From contig OY754969.1 in the NCBI GenBank assembly GCA_963576475.1, forward strand, positions 29,867,726-29,931,725: a DNA stretch of 64,000 nt, given 5' to 3'. Shown here in pieces: positions 12,816-24,788 of this stretch. Positions within the stretch are counted from its first letter, which is position 1; every line of letters begins with the position of its first letter. The stretch comes from Molanna angustata (Eukaryota > Arthropoda > Insecta > Trichoptera > Molannidae). A program made the position numbers and the translations under genes. Under the pieces are notes generated by a model. That model was not told the origin of the DNA. It searched no databases and saw nothing but the letters and a program-made list of their open reading frames with translations.

Positions 12816-14010
12816 TTAAAATATGGGTATATGCAACTTTTAAAATATTCGATTGTTTTTCTTTCTTAATCATACATCGTCTCACAGGTACAAACATCGC
12901 GTCGCAGGTACAAACATATTCGCGTTCAATTCTTTCAGAGTCTAGATATAAGAACTTTACTAACGGTTGCTTTCAATAATATTTTATGTATTCATATTTT
13001 AAAGTAACATATATTTTCTTTCTAGGTAGGTACTAAATAATTGAAATTGGCTACACAATCAATTTAATGGATTGACGACAATGTTCTATAAATATATTTT
13101 GCACTAAATTAAATTGAGATTTCAAGTTTCTTAGAATGCACATATGTGTGAAATAGTCATCAATCCTTCGTTGTGCACATGATGTTCTCGAACTCTTCAA
13201 AAAGACTTACATATATATCTAATAACTCGGTTCCATAAAATCCGTTGGGTTTTTTATACAAAGCTTCAGATAAAAATGCCTCTCATGGTTATAATTTATG
13301 GTAACCGAGGCTTTAAAAAATCTTCAAGTAGGATGTAGGAAATCTAAATACTAAGTTGCTATCGTTTATTAATATAGGAAATAAATTAAAGTCTGAAACG
13401 CCATATTTCGATTCTTCAAACGGCACGCTACGGCACTTTAAATAACAAATAATGTACCGGATGACCTTGTCCGTGACTTTTTATTAAATAAAACGCTCTT
13501 CCCAATAATATTGAACAGCGCACGAACCACTGCTGTCGCCATCATATTGACTTCATCTTACAACTGGTTTTTCAATTCTCGCTATCGACATATTTCGATC
13601 TTCTTCGAATACGTGACTTCTCCATTTTAATATCGTATAGGACTATCTAAGTATATAAGCATTATCAAATAAATTATATAAATATTCGCATATACTTGTT
13701 ATTTCCGTGAATATTAGCATTTCGCGAATACCCGAGGAACATAACGAGCAGTATGTCCGACAATCATCACCAGGTCCGGAATTAAGAACTTTACTTAACG
13801 TATCAAAGTTTTTTTTTTATAATATTAGGCAACCCACCATAAGAAGAGTGATTTGTGCCAAATGGAAGAAAAAATAAAAAATATTTTAGTGAATATTATG
13901 ACTAACAAATTAATACCATTAATTTAGATAAATTTAGTTATTGCGGAATAAATAGGAAGAGAGTTAAGCGATAAGAAATGCGATATGTTTACTGGTAGAG
14001 GGAATTTTAT
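12816..14010. other. No recognisable feature
   Basis: AT-rich sequence. The part at 13400-13620 has somewhat higher GC but no open frame or repeat that I recognise. Confidence 0.4.
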
Positions 14011-14130
14011 GTTGGGATTAGGGTTACCAGATGAAAAATTCAAAAGTCTGGAGAAAAGGCCTGATTTCCATGGAAAAGTCCTGAGATTTTATGCGTTGTG
14101 GGCAAACATTTTCCAAGACAATAGGTATTT

Positions 14131-14400
14131 CACGATTACCAGAGATACTGCGTATTTGTCAATATATTATTAGAGAAATAAAAGATATAAATAAATTTAA
14201 AATAGCATTAAAAGGGCATATTTTTGGCAATACATAATCCTATATGTTGAATTTTTCTTTCTGTATGTAATTACGATACTCCTCTCTCGAACACGAGTTT
14301 TTAACTCTATCGAGAGAGTATCAATACTGTAATTTTTGTTATATATTGTAACTTAGTCAAAATATTGTGTTATATTAAAAAAAAAAATTAAAAAAAAAAT
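14131..14400 (+). mobile_element. 5'-truncated LINE inserted in the hAT remnant
   Basis: The translation from about 14134 reads RLPEILRICQYIIREIKDIN, then KFKIALKGHIFGNT and a stop, a typical Jockey-like ORF2 C-terminus. A ~190 bp 3' UTR and an A-rich tail (14372-14400) follow. ATAGGTATTT occurs on both sides (14121-14130 and 14401-14410) as a 10 bp target duplication. It landed in the hAT reading frame just upstream of the dimerisation segment. Confidence 0.85.
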
Positions 14401-14404
14401 ATAG

Positions 14405-14572
14405 GTATTTGCAATTACAGCCCAGAATGCAAACGTAGAAATATTTTTTTCTATCGTGGGGTCTCAATGGTTGAAAGAAAGAAACCGACTAAAGGTGTCT
14501 TCAGTTCGAGCTATACTTTTAGTTCAATATAATTTGAAGAGTTTAACATTGAGGCATTATATAAATCAATAA
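14405..14572 (+). pseudogene. hAT transposase C-terminal dimerisation segment
   Basis: The plus-strand frame gives VFAITAQNANVEIFFSIVGS, then QWLKERNRLKVSSVRAILLV and QYNLKSL before a stop at 14570. The pattern N-V-E-x-x-F-S-x-x-x-x-x-W-x-x-E-R-N-R-L is characteristic of the hAT dimerisation domain. Upstream coding sequence is cut off by the inserted LINE and by earlier decay; no catalytic residues are visible. The call is by motif only. Confidence 0.75.
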
Positions 14573-14846
14573 TTAAAGAAAAAAACCTTATTTAAAAAGG
14601 TTTCTTCACATATTAAGTACGATAAATTTGATTAAGTACCATACTTGGATTATTACCAAAGGAAGATTATTTTTAGTTTGTTTAACTTTTAATTAAAGAG
14701 ATCTTTAAAATGTAAGCTGTGTTCTGTTGAAAATCCTGAGATATCACGAGATTTGTAAAATCCGGCCGCAATCCTGAGAAAAGTCGAAAAATCCTGAAAT
14801 CTCAGGACAAATCCTGAGATATGGTAACCCTATAATAGTTGGGATA

Positions 14847-15705
14847 GATGTCATATTCGTAGTGCATCGGACATTCAAAGAACACGTGATCGAGTATTTC
14901 CTAATCTGCCCCGCATGCCTATAAAAGGTTTTCTTTTATATTTATTTTATATAAGTGAGTAGCATTGAACATTGAACAATGACCCAATCTCATTCTCGAG
15001 ATATTAGAGATCTCGCTTTAGGACATTTTTTTTGTGAAACCAAGGGAAAGACGGAATGTTTAATTGGATATTATAGTAGTATGTTCCTTTTGGTTTCAGA
15101 AGAGATTTTCCACAGGTCTTGCCATTTATTTTTTGCAATGTTACAATGAGAACGAATTGTGTCTTGGATGGAAAGGGAGATGTTAAAATAAAAGGCGTCA
15201 GGACTGGAAACTGTTTTTGCTAATGGAATCCATGCTAATATAATTTAATAGTCTTTTCTATAAGACTACATATGAGACATCTGATTGAGCAAAGTAATTC
15301 ATTGTCAGGAGATTTAGAGAGATCGTTGGGTAAAGATTTGAGGGAACTTAAACAATCAGAAAAGATCAGAATTTTTGAGTGGGGAAAAGAGTCAAGAAAT
15401 TTTAATGCTTTTAGTATATAATGTAGTAGAGTATACGAGGAGAATTAAAAAAATGACAAAACTTGACACATCATAATTTCAAGTAGATTCGATGAGAAAT
15501 CGCAGAGAAATAGGCTGGGGTTACAAAACATTTCTAAGGACATGATAAGTGATCCTGTTCCATTCTGTACAGTTGAATGTATTACAAATACTGAGAAAAA
15601 ATATAATTGATTTTAAAAAATCTTTACCTTTATTCAATATTTTAAACGGAATTCTGATTTTAAATAATTTTTTCTCAGTGAAAGAATATTTTGAAATATT
15701 TATAT
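14847..15705. other. No recognisable feature
   Basis: AT-rich sequence; short frames only. Confidence 0.4.
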
Positions 15706-15985
15706 TCATTCATTCATACCATCACAGCATATCCCAAAATGTGGGGAACCAGCTACAGGTATGCGGATGTTCATTGCATTATAAAAAGGGATCCATATAC
15801 ACACATCAGTCTCGTTTTCTCTGAAAAGCCACTACATTTAGTATGGCTGGTGAACCTCATTGCTGAACTATGTAAGATGTTATTGTTGTCTGTTGTATTT
15901 TCGATTAATTGGCTCTTACGGGACACTGGAAAACAAAAATAGAATAGAGTGGAAGCACTATTCTAAGCCGGTGCATCACAGCTGA
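15706..15985 (-). mobile_element. SINE-like repeat (family C), copy 2
   Basis: It matches 9675-9970 block for block: CATTCATACCATCACAGCAT, TGTGGGGAACCAGCTACAGG, CAGTCTCGTTTTCTC, ATGTTATTGTTGTCTGTTGT and TCTTACGGGACACT. The CATTCATTCATACC start is the element's 3' tail when read on the minus strand. Confidence 0.7.
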
Positions 15986-16125
15986 AATATAAACAAGTTT
16001 AATCTGTTTCTTAAAATTAACCTTTCCTTTTGCCAAACGACAATATTTACAGAAAAAAAATGTAAGGTCAGGTACGGTTGGTTTCATCAAATGATATATA
16101 GAAAAATATGTAAGGTTAGGTTTTT

Positions 16126-16375
16126 TTGCATCATATAAATTTTCGATCCAACATCCGGCACCCACGCCTGCTTTTTACCATCGTCGAAGGAATGATTGAT
16201 GGGGGTAACTGTAGAGGTCGCCCCAGAAACAACTATATAGACCAGATAATCGGTGTCGTGCGCTGTACTAGTTACAAAGAGATGAAGAGACTGGCGGACG
16301 ATAGAGACAAGTGGAGGGATCGAGTGTTTGGTGCAGACCAATCCTAGGATTGTGACCAAGATGATGAAATTTTCG
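16126..16375 (+). mobile_element. LINE ORF2 C-terminal end, copy 1
   Basis: The frame reads TIVEGMIDGGNCRGRPRNNY, then IDQIIGVVRCTSYKEMKRLA and DDRDKWRDRVFGADQS, followed by a stop and a short tail. RGRPRxxYxDQI with KEMKxLAxDRxxWR is the closing segment of a common insect RTE-like LINE family. It is heavily 5'-truncated. Copies at 24395-24585 (+) and 819-885 (-). Confidence 0.8.
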
Positions 16376-16539
16376 AGATAAAAAAAATAAATTATAAATA
16401 TGTAGAATAGACGCCGTTGTTTTCTGCAGGAATTTATACTGAACAATATCGGAGGGTGGAGATATATTTTTGTTAATTAGTACCCAAACTGTCTAGGTTG
16501 TTTTTTTCAAAACGATTGGATAAGAAATAATGATGGTAT

Positions 16540-16912
16540 ATCAAATTGAAGAATGGGTGCGTTGGCGGCAGTCCCCCCTTAACCTACATACTTCCCATTT
16601 ATTTCCCTATTCTTGTAGTTAGTCATATCTCCTCTCATTTTTTTCCCTTCCCTCCCATAGTGTTGTAACAGGTTTTATCTATGATTTGTTAAATTTTCAT
16701 TGATGTACATATTTTTATTCTTCTTACTTTCTTGTGTTTAAATGTAATATGTTTATGGTTTTATATATATTTTCTTTTTTGTACATGTACCATTTTGTCT
16801 CATAACTGTCACAGATGGTTGTCTGGAAGAAATTGCCATTTGGCAATAAGTCCGCCATTTGTACTAGCTATTAAGTAATGTACAATAAAGTGTTTAAATA
16901 AATAAATAAATA
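16540..16912 (+). mobile_element. LINE 3' UTR and tail (Jockey/CR1-like)
   Basis: It carries TGGAAGAAATTGCCATTTGG, then CAATAAGTCCGCC and an AAAT tandem at 16896-16916, the same arrangement as 2585-2693. The body upstream is C-rich and T-rich as in such 3' UTRs. The coding region is lost; the left limit is approximate. Confidence 0.75.
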
Positions 16913-17039
16913 AATAAAATAGACTTTGAGTAATGTATATTTAAGTTTATGACACAACCATTGTGTATTGTTAATGTACATGTATGTATGTAGTGTAATG
17001 TGTAATGCACATAGCCATCTGTTTACGATAAACATAAAA

Positions 17040-17880
17040 TGGTGAAATCACACTCGCTTTTCAAACGTTACGCGATATCTTTTATTCCGTGCGTCCGTCG
17101 GCGCTACATGCAATCGAGCGATATCGCAGTGCGCATACTAAAAACAGTGAGAACGGAAGCAATAACATTCTTTCCATAACACAACATATATGTCGGGTAT
17201 ATTTATATTTAAATATCTTAGACGTGGCTGGCCACCGCAACATCCGGTCTTGGCTCAGGCACTTGCTAGTTCCGGCAGACTACCAACGCCGGATACATTC
17301 AAGCCGTATCAGAATATTCGACTGCCTATTGCTTTCAACTCGCTTGTTCCGATTTCCACACACACGACGTTCATTACAAGTATTTGCTCGTTGTTGCCCA
17401 ACTACCGTCATTTGCATTTCTTCACGACTAGTACGCGCAACATACCTCACAAATTTGAACATTATAATGAATAATTAACGATTGCCTGTTACTCATTGTA
17501 AAACGGAAGTAATCTTATTTCATCGTTCGTTTTGCAGCAATATGTTATCTGAGAGCCAAGGAATAGTGATGACGTATGACTTGTGTCGGCATCTTGTGCT
17601 TGCTTGTCAACAGCTATTGGTAAACATCTTAACAATTTTCAGCGTTGTGGGAGATGGTATGTGCATCACCATACCTACCAAAACCGCCATAAATTTATCT
17701 TTGCCGGTCACACCACGATTCTTGTGATATTTCTGCTAATTTTCGGCATCTCGCATACATCGCTGAATAATCTGCGTGGGATTTGATTTGACAAAAGCAC
17801 CAAATACATATTCGACGAAGTCGCTAAAATCATCATCCATCGAAACCATCTCGTACTTTAGTATTTAACCACTCGTAAAG
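17040..17880 (-). pseudogene. Unrecognised degenerate coding-like region
   Basis: This block has higher GC than its surroundings. On the minus strand it gives broken frames such as SMDDDFSDFVEYVFGAFVKS, GVTGKDKFMAVLVGMVMHIP and FKFVRYVARTSREEMQM, separated by stops and frameshifts. The order of acidic N-terminal patch, basic middle and W/SQ-like segment loosely suggests a PIF/Harbinger-type transposase, but no catalytic triad can be named. On the plus strand overlapping frames of 94 and 129 codons also exist, so the coding strand itself is uncertain. I do not assign a function. Confidence 0.3.
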
Positions 17881-17939
17881 TTCCTCGCGATGTAGATACC
17901 TTCTTTTTGACAGATAGCAAATGTTTAAAAAATAGATAT

Positions 17940-18125
17940 TTTTTTAAATTTCTAAAAAGGTACACCAGTTTCAAAAAATGACATTAAAGAATTATCAAGT
18001 TTTTAAAATAAAATATTTAAACCAAAAATTATTTAACAAACTCATTTCATGAAATTCAGAAAATTTTCCTTACAAATTTTGAATTCTTTTGGAATAACTT
18101 GGCAGTGAACTTGGCTAAAACCAAC
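17940..18125 (+). repeat. Dispersed repeat E, right-end fragment
   Basis: It matches 9240-9440: AAAAAGGTACACCAGTTTC, GAATTATCAAGTTTT, AAAATTATTTAACAAACTCA, TTTCATGAAATT and AACCAACTCGTTCTA. No coding content. Confidence 0.65.
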
Positions 18126-20576
18126 TCGTTCTATTTTCAGTATTTTTAATACATAAATATAGATTTTGTTTTACTTCCGTAAATAAATGGGTATATAAAA
18201 TGAAAAATATTAGTGTCTGGCAGAAGCGAGGTGTAAAAGCTTAAAATAGGTAACATTAATTTGTTTTGTAAAATTGTTAAAATTGACAAGTTTGTGAACA
18301 AAAAGATTAAATAATCTGCGTGGAAACAGTAGACTATTTTTATTAATCTGATTTATAGAATATTCCCTGGTGTATGGAGAATAATAATTATATTCAAAAA
18401 ATAAACTTAGCATAGTACATATAGTTATAAATTGTGTATGGAATTTAAGATTACGTAATTACTGCTAAAGTGCTTTCAAATTCTTAATTTTTTATAGTCT
18501 TAATCTGAAGGATGTTTATGGGGAAATCACGATTGGCTGTTATAACAATTCGTTAATTGGTTATCAGGTATCAAGGTTGAATATTCGGTAGTCAAATAAC
18601 ATTACAATTTATAGGTTATCTCAAACATAGTCTATGGAAAATATAAAGTAGGTACATCGACAATGGTTTTGCTAAGAGCTGAACCACCAATAAAACCATT
18701 TATTATCCCAATAAAACAAGTTTATCCTGATAAATGATTCGTTAACAATTGAATATCGTTGAAACTACTTGCTTTTATAAATTATACATTATTCAACTTT
18801 TCTTCTTTCTAAACAAGCATTTAAAAATTTTAGTTTAAGTTTCTTGAAATGTCTGAGGATTAAGGTGGGCTGAAAAAAAGTTTTTTGATTTTCGATTCGC
18901 TTTACCGCGGAACACTCATCTTTAGGTCTTAATCAAATGCAAAAACAAGCAATTGTTTCCAGGTAGACCATCGCACTTGAATTTGTTTTTGAAATTAATA
19001 GTTTTCTATCGTTTTTGAAAGCTATATACGAATAAGATATTGAAATGCTACGGCAAAAATATTTAATAGAAAGATAAATAATAACCAAAATTACTTCATG
19101 CAAGGTTGTGCGAAGCATTTGAAAAATCCTTAATTTGACGCAAAAAATACGTATTTTGACGTAATGTAACGGCAGTTATCGCCTCAAGTGTGATGACAAA
19201 AATAAATGAACGGTTAATAAAGATATCAACCGTTCAAAACTTCAAATTCAGAACAATAACAAGCAGGAGGAAAAAAAACACTCTGGTGATCGTTACATAC
19301 GAACCATAAAAGTGGAACATTACTCATTTTACAAGAAACATAATATTTTGTGTAGTGGTGCTACCGAGAATTATTTTTATGCAGTCTGTAGCTAGGAAAG
19401 TGATTTGGTTGCAGTTGCAAATTTCTGGTTGTCTTTTTTTAGAAGCATAACCTTCATAATCCGTCTTAAATCCGATTCTCTAATATGAAACCATTTATCT
19501 ACTGTCAAAAAAACAATTTTACAGTAGATAAATGGGTTTGAAAAAAAAACCAATTATTTGACATATTTCTTAAATAATAAAAACAAATAATATAGGCACA
19601 ACCCTAGTTCAGTTGTACCTATTCATTTTGAGATTTATGTAAGTTACCTTGCATTTTTTTACCAGAATATCTTTAGTTTATTTTGGTGTATTGATATTAT
19701 TTTTACTTTTCCTGTTGTGATGACGGGCGAAGAGGACGGACACCCACTAGTAATTACTCCAATATACTTTATTTATTAATAACCCATCAAAAGGTAAACA
19801 AAACTAAAGTTCTTATGTAACTCATATTATTTCATCTTGTATTTAGGGTAATTTTCAATTCTGATATTGGATCATACATAATTTTAAAGAAATTGTAAAT
19901 ATAACAAAAATTTTAAATGTTGTAATGAGAATGAGTAATTTATGAAGTAGTTTTAATAAAGAAGCAAATATTTGTGCTAAATTGGCTTAGATATTTTTTT
20001 CTGAGATATTATGTCGATAATTATTTATTACAGAAAGCAAACAGTTACGTACACTTGAATATAATAAAAAATGAAATATTTTTGGCTTATTTAAACAAAG
20101 CAACAACAGTATAACTTACATTAGCAGGGCAAAGCATCAATGCAACTACTAGAACGTCGTTATTTTTGACGATGTTTTGGATGACATTGCAGTTCATAAA
20201 AATATGTTAGTGTTATTCTACGTGTTAGTATTCTTTCTAAGAATTTGAATCCAATTCTTTTGCTTTATTACCTATTTATTTCCTTCAGGAAAATTTGGAA
20301 GAACTGTTGGTAGCTATACTACATCATTCTTTTTTGTAACCAATAGTCGTCATATGGTTACACCTATACCTACAGTATTTTGAGTAAAAATTGCTGTTAG
20401 TAGAAACTTTTCTTCTTTCTTCATTTCAGAGGTAAACTTTTTAACAGTGTAATATGATTCACGTATGTATATTTAGCGAATCGAATTGTTTATTATACCC
20501 AGGCGATATAAGGTTGGTGTAAAACTATATAAGTTATTTAAATATAATATTAAATATAGAAAAGATTGAGTGTGTT
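18126..20576. other. AT-rich stretch; one 17-18 bp hairpin at 19490-19542
   Basis: AACCATTTATCTACTGT and ACAGTAGATAAATGGGTT face each other across ~16 nt of A/C/T-rich loop. Otherwise I see no gene, tandem repeat or transposon end in this 2.4 kb. Confidence 0.5.
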
Positions 20577-20582
20577 TGCGTC

Positions 20583-20767
20583 TTTTTTTTTTTTTTTAAA
20601 AAAAATGAATATGTCCTTGTTAAACAAGTACATATACATCTCCCTACGTTCCCTAAAATAAGCATAAATGCTTGTGCTAAAGGTGAACGAAATCGGTCGA
20701 GGCAGGATTCGAACTCGCGACCACTGGATTACTAGCCCAGCGCGCTAACCGCTCTGCCATCGACCCA
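20583..20767 (-). mobile_element. tRNA-derived SINE (family A), copy 1
   Basis: The minus-strand head is GGGTCGATGGCAGAGCGGTT, then AGCGCGCTGGGCTAGTAATC and the B box GAGTTCGAATCC, ending CTGCCTCGACC. It folds as a tRNA: the acceptor bases GGTCGA/TCGACC pair, and the anticodon stem CTGGG/TCCAG encloses the loop CTAGTAA (anticodon AGT, threonine-like). About 110 bp of non-tRNA body follows, ending in an A/T-rich tail. Copies at 35565-35747 and 63617-63760 share head and body, so this is a SINE and not a tRNA gene. Confidence 0.85.
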
Positions 20768-21743
20768 TCTAAATAGTGTGAGTTTACTGTATAACTTTAT
20801 AGTGTGAGTTTACTGTATAACTTCATAAATTGTATAATATAAGTAAATCCATTCGATAGAATTAGTTTAGAAATAAGTCTTATTTTTTCTGAATGCATAT
20901 TTGTAATATTCAAATGTTATTCTTGCCTCGTACGCAAGTGTCTATACTTTCAATGCGGCAATAACGTTGAATTGTTTTATTTTGTATTTCTATTTGTATA
21001 TGTACTTTTTTTATATTACCGGTAAAAAAAATATCTTATATTAGGAACAATCAGCGAAATCCTAGAGTTGAATGTTATCAAGGGTTGCGGCGCGAATGCA
21101 GTCGATTTGTTGCGAAGTGCCAAAAACGTGCGAAGTGTCTAAACGGGGTTGAGTCGCGAAGGGACGGGTGGCTGAGTCCCTAATTTTTATAAATGTCTTT
21201 AATTTTAAGAGATAGGAGAGCATCCAATTTTCATTTTAAAACTTTTTTGGGGTTTTATTTTGTTGTCGTTAAAAGCGTGTAGATTATTTACAATTTGATT
21301 GGTTTCTCGCTAAACGATCTATACGCACGGTCAGATCCAGGAAGTCTATATTGAATCCCAATCCACTTCCAAGAAACTATTCAGAGATGTTGTTATGTCT
21401 TTGGACGTCGCGAGCTGCCTAAGCTATAAAAGTCACAGTTTAGAATCTCACGTCGACCTTTCCATTATATACCTACCTTCACATCGTTATGTATTTTTTT
21501 ATCTTTTGATGTAGATATTATTATGCAAACTGACACATTACAATGTGTTTTAAACGTGCTTTTTTTTGGTTTGTATCTTTGGTTAGATCCGCTAATTCTT
21601 TTGAACACATGCCCACCGAATAGCACTTCCAAGAGTTCTTTTTCTGATCGCTTCTATATCAAACATTATAGGCATATTGGAGACAACGATGGCGTCTAAT
21701 ACTAGAATGACCTGGATCTCAATCCGCTTTTATATTATTTCAT

Positions 21744-22018
21744 GTTTTTCTGAAACTTAAAATGTTCCGAATTTACTTGAGGTTAAGGAAAAATTTTCTT
21801 ATAAGTATGGCCAAAAACCCGCCTTTGTGTACAAAGTTTTTCTGAAACTCAAAAAATTCCTAATTTACATGAGGTTAAGCAAAGATTTTCTTATAAGTAT
21901 GGCAAAAAAACCCGCCTTTGTGTACAATGTTTTTCTGAAACTCAAAATGTTCCGAATTTACTTTAGGTTAAGGAAAGATTTTCTTATAAGTATGGCAAAA
22001 AACCCGCCTTTGTGTACA
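21744..22018. repeat. Minisatellite, three copies of 92-93 bp
   Basis: The unit runs from GTTTTTCTGAAACT through TAAGTATGGC to CCGCCTTTGTGTACA. Copies start at about 21744, 21836 and 21929. Because 93 is divisible by three, a repeated 31-residue frame (containing KDFLISMAKKPAFVYN) stays open, but this is a by-product; there is no start context or homology that I recognise. Confidence 0.85.
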
Positions 22019-22740
22019 TTTCTGTATATAAATTAAATAAAAAACAATATCTGTTTCAATTTTCTAAACCATCACTCCCATGTTTCTTAGGATTATTTTA
22101 AAAATTGACAAAAAAATAAAATGGTAGATCTTTGCTATACCTACTTAGAAGAACATTTTATTTAATTAAATTATTTGTGAGAAGAGTGCGATGATGAAAT
22201 TGTTACACAAAGGTAAATCAGGTGCATGTGTGTAGGTAATTTGATTAAGTGGAACAGCATCTTAATACAACGGTTAATCTCCCGGAAGTAATTTAACGGA
22301 TATACAAGAAGAACAAGTTAGATGCAACATCACTTAATAAATATTATACACACACATATACCAATCTACGGTAGGTACCTAATTAAAGAGGAAGAGTTAT
22401 CATTGTTCCTCGGCCATGACTATATCCGGTTTTCAGTCTTTACTTCCGCCCACAACTGTTTATATGTAAATATGATTATAGACATAGGTAATAGCTATCT
22501 TATAAGCTGACATATTTACATTATATTATAAACTAAATATGTCGATAGCAAATATGTAATGCAATGTATTATTATTATTATAAATGATACTTACATGAAT
22601 AGATATGTTAAATGATGTATCTAGATACGCAAGATTAATTTAGTTAGAAATGAAATTAGTTAAACGTTATGTGTATTATAATAAAATTAGGGGAGCTCAG
22701 AATAAAGAAAAAGGAGAGTTTTTTACGAGAATGAAGGACT
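22019..22740. other. No recognisable feature
   Basis: AT-rich sequence, no supportable feature. Confidence 0.4.
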
Positions 22741-22751
22741 TAGGTTATATC

Positions 22752-22885
22752 TATAATTAAAGGTAAAGACTTTTTGATTCTACATTAATTTTATTACGCG
22801 CTATAGGCATATTTCGCCTTGTTAGGGCATTAACTAGCTTATATAAACTAGTTAATGCCCTAATTCTACCAAATAAAAACTTCGT
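22752..22885. repeat. Dispersed foldback-like repeat F, copy 1
   Basis: It shares CTATAATTAAAGGTAAA, CTTTTTGATTC and ATTTCGCCTTGTTAGGGCAT with the reverse complement of parts of 46018-46125. Inside, AGGGCATTAACTAG and CTAGTTAATGCCCT form a 14 bp hairpin. Probably a MITE, but its limits are uncertain. Confidence 0.5.
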
Positions 22886-23089
22886 CGATAATTAAGAATG
22901 AAGGACGTTTACTGCTAAAGAATAAATAATGAAGAACTTTAAAAAAAATATATATAATCATTAAAGGTAAAATAAATGGCATGAATATGAAAGGTTTATC
23001 AAAAAAATAATAAAAAAGAGACAAAAACATTATATTAAAAAAAACTGCAAACGATGTATGAAAAAATATATCACTAGCTATGTGTAGCC

Positions 23090-23255
23090 ATGATCCAATT
23101 TGTCTGGTTCCCCTTTCTAAGGGTTACGAAGGTCAGATGGCAGTCGCTTCAATGTAATAACCAGACTCGCCAATTCCAGGATCATGGTTAAAGCGTACCC
23201 CGATAGAAACGGGATAAAAGCGCTAAGAGGAAAGAAGAAGAAGAAGAAGATGTAT
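23090..23255 (+). mobile_element. LINE 3' end with GAA tail
   Basis: GTTACGAAGGTCAGATGGCA, GTCGCTTC, AACCAGACTCGCCAATTCCA and GATCATGGTTAAAGCGTACC are followed by GGATAAAAGCGCTAAGAGGA and (GAA)n. I recognise the arrangement as a common insect RTE-like 3' UTR ending in a GAA repeat. No coding sequence remains. Confidence 0.6.
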
Positions 23256-23399
23256 GAAAAAATATACAAAAAATAGAAAAGGCAATGTTTATTTGTCAAT
23301 AAGAAAAAAACTTTAAATCTGTAAATATCATGACGTGATAAGGACGCAGTTTATATAATGCAATGAAAATAATGTATATCAGCATTGAAAAAAAATGTT

Positions 23400-23590
23400 T
23401 TTTTATTCGAGCATTTAAAAACAACCATAAGAAATTATACTTAACCAAGTGGGTTGTGGCCAATGCCTTATTCCTCACTGCCAAGTCACTCTACAAAGTA
23501 GGTACTCAAATTTGATATGGAAAATTTTCAGCATTTTCATGAAATGAGTTCGATAAATTCTTTTTGATTTAAATATTCTTTATTCCCATG
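23400..23590 (-). repeat. Dispersed repeat E, right-end fragment, inverted
   Basis: The reverse complement of the E end block: AAGTGGGTTGTGGCCAATGC, TTCATGAAATGAGTT and TTGATTTAAATATTCTTTAT correspond to 9300-9440 read backwards. Confidence 0.6.
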
Positions 23591-24394
23591 GGGTAATAAG
23601 GAGTATAACTATTTTAGTGGCCACATTCTATACGATTTTGGTATCGCTTAGGAAAATTATGGATGACAAAAGTTAAGATTTTCTTTATGACAAAGTCTAC
23701 TCTCTTCTTTCTTGGTTCTTTCCCACTGAATTATCAATGTTATTTATTAAGTAGGTACTACTCAACTCAAAAGTATGGAATAAGAATCGTGTAAGGTATA
23801 TGTGAGACTAACAAATAAGTACCTACATAGTAGGTACATATGTATGTTGAGCGCTGGCTTTTGTCGTACGTTCATTATGTACTTGAATCGTAATATAATA
23901 GGTGAGCAAAATAACATTTAGTTTGTGGCCTCATTATCTTGTTATTGTGTGTGAGTCGAGAGTCCATTGTCCGTCGTCATTTCTTAGCAGCAGACTTCCT
24001 CTCTTGGTACATACCAACATGACCGGCTGACTTCCGCCAGAATATTAAACATCCTCTCTTGGTTGTACAACAACTAACTAAAATGCCTCAATACTGCTTC
24101 GCTCAGTGGCCAAAGAGAATATTGGACCAGACCTACTTTGACGATGTTCTGCAACTGTATTATATTCTTGTTACAATATTAATAAACGCAGAGGATCATG
24201 TGGTTATGTATTAGGTGTGTAGCTATTCAGAGGAATACAAGTACAGCCATAGGTACCTACTTGTTAAGACCCTAATAGGTACTTTATATTTTTTTATATT
24301 TAATCACACCATATTTACAATGACAAAATTAAGCAGATTACTGCTGCCCAACTAGGAAATCCTGTTATATGGCTAGCAGTTTACAAATTTTAGT
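23591..24394. other. No recognisable feature
   Basis: AT-rich, with a moderately GC-balanced part at 23940-24130 containing CTCTCTTGG twice. Not assigned. Confidence 0.4.
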
Positions 24395-24585
24395 GACTAT
24401 GAAGGAATGATTGATGGGGGTAACTGTAGAGGTCGCCCCAGAAACAACTATATAGACTAGATAATCGGTGACGTGCGCTGTAGCAGTTACAAAGAGATGA
24501 AGAGACTGGCGGACGATAGAGTTAAGTGGAAAGATCGAGTGTTTGGTGCAGATCAATCCTAGGATTGTGACCAAGAAGAAGTCTG
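24395..24585 (+). mobile_element. LINE ORF2 C-terminal end, copy 2
   Basis: Nearly identical to 16186-16375, including GATTGATGGGGGTAACTGTA, GCCCCAGAAACAACTATATA and the final CAATCCTAGGATTGTGACCA, followed by a GAAGAAG tail. A TAG replaces a codon in the IDQI box, so it is dead. The 104-codon frame on the opposite strand is only its antisense shadow. Confidence 0.8.
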
Positions 24586-24788
24586 AAACGATAAACAACG
24601 ATTGACTTTTGACATTATCACTATACAAAATGGCGGCAATCCTCATAGTGGAATAGTGGTTATTCTGAATGCACATCATTGGATTGGTCTATTGAAATCA
24701 CAACAAGCGGACATAGCGTGTTGTTTAAATTACAGTTTGATGTTTTGTTCGATTAAATATTTGGATTTTCAATTAAAATGACACAATA

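Larger units (their letters stand above)
14019..14837 (+). mobile_element. Decayed hAT-like element, interrupted by a LINE
   Basis: The ends TAGGGTTACCA (from 14019) and TGGTAACCCTA (to 14832) form inverted termini. The 8-mer GTTGGGAT lies immediately before the left end (14011-14018) and again at 14838-14845. It would be an 8 bp target duplication of hAT type if the right terminus extends five bases (TAATA) beyond the shared repeat. The alternative is a simple TA duplication around GGGTTACC. The interior encodes a hAT-like dimerisation segment (14405-14572). A LINE fragment (14131-14400) is inserted within it. Confidence 0.65.

Noticed and set aside
20690..20767. A tRNA-Thr gene
   Set aside because: The fold is good, but the same head plus a non-tRNA body and tail recurs at 35.6 and 63.6 kb, so it is a SINE.
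21827..22036. Small repeat protein of 69 residues
   Set aside because: It stays open only because the unit is 93 bp; no start context, no homology and no continuation.
24365..24679. 104-codon minus-strand frame, and a similar 119-codon frame at 16087-16446
   Set aside because: Both are antisense shadows of the LINE C-terminal end, whose plus-strand protein motif is clear.
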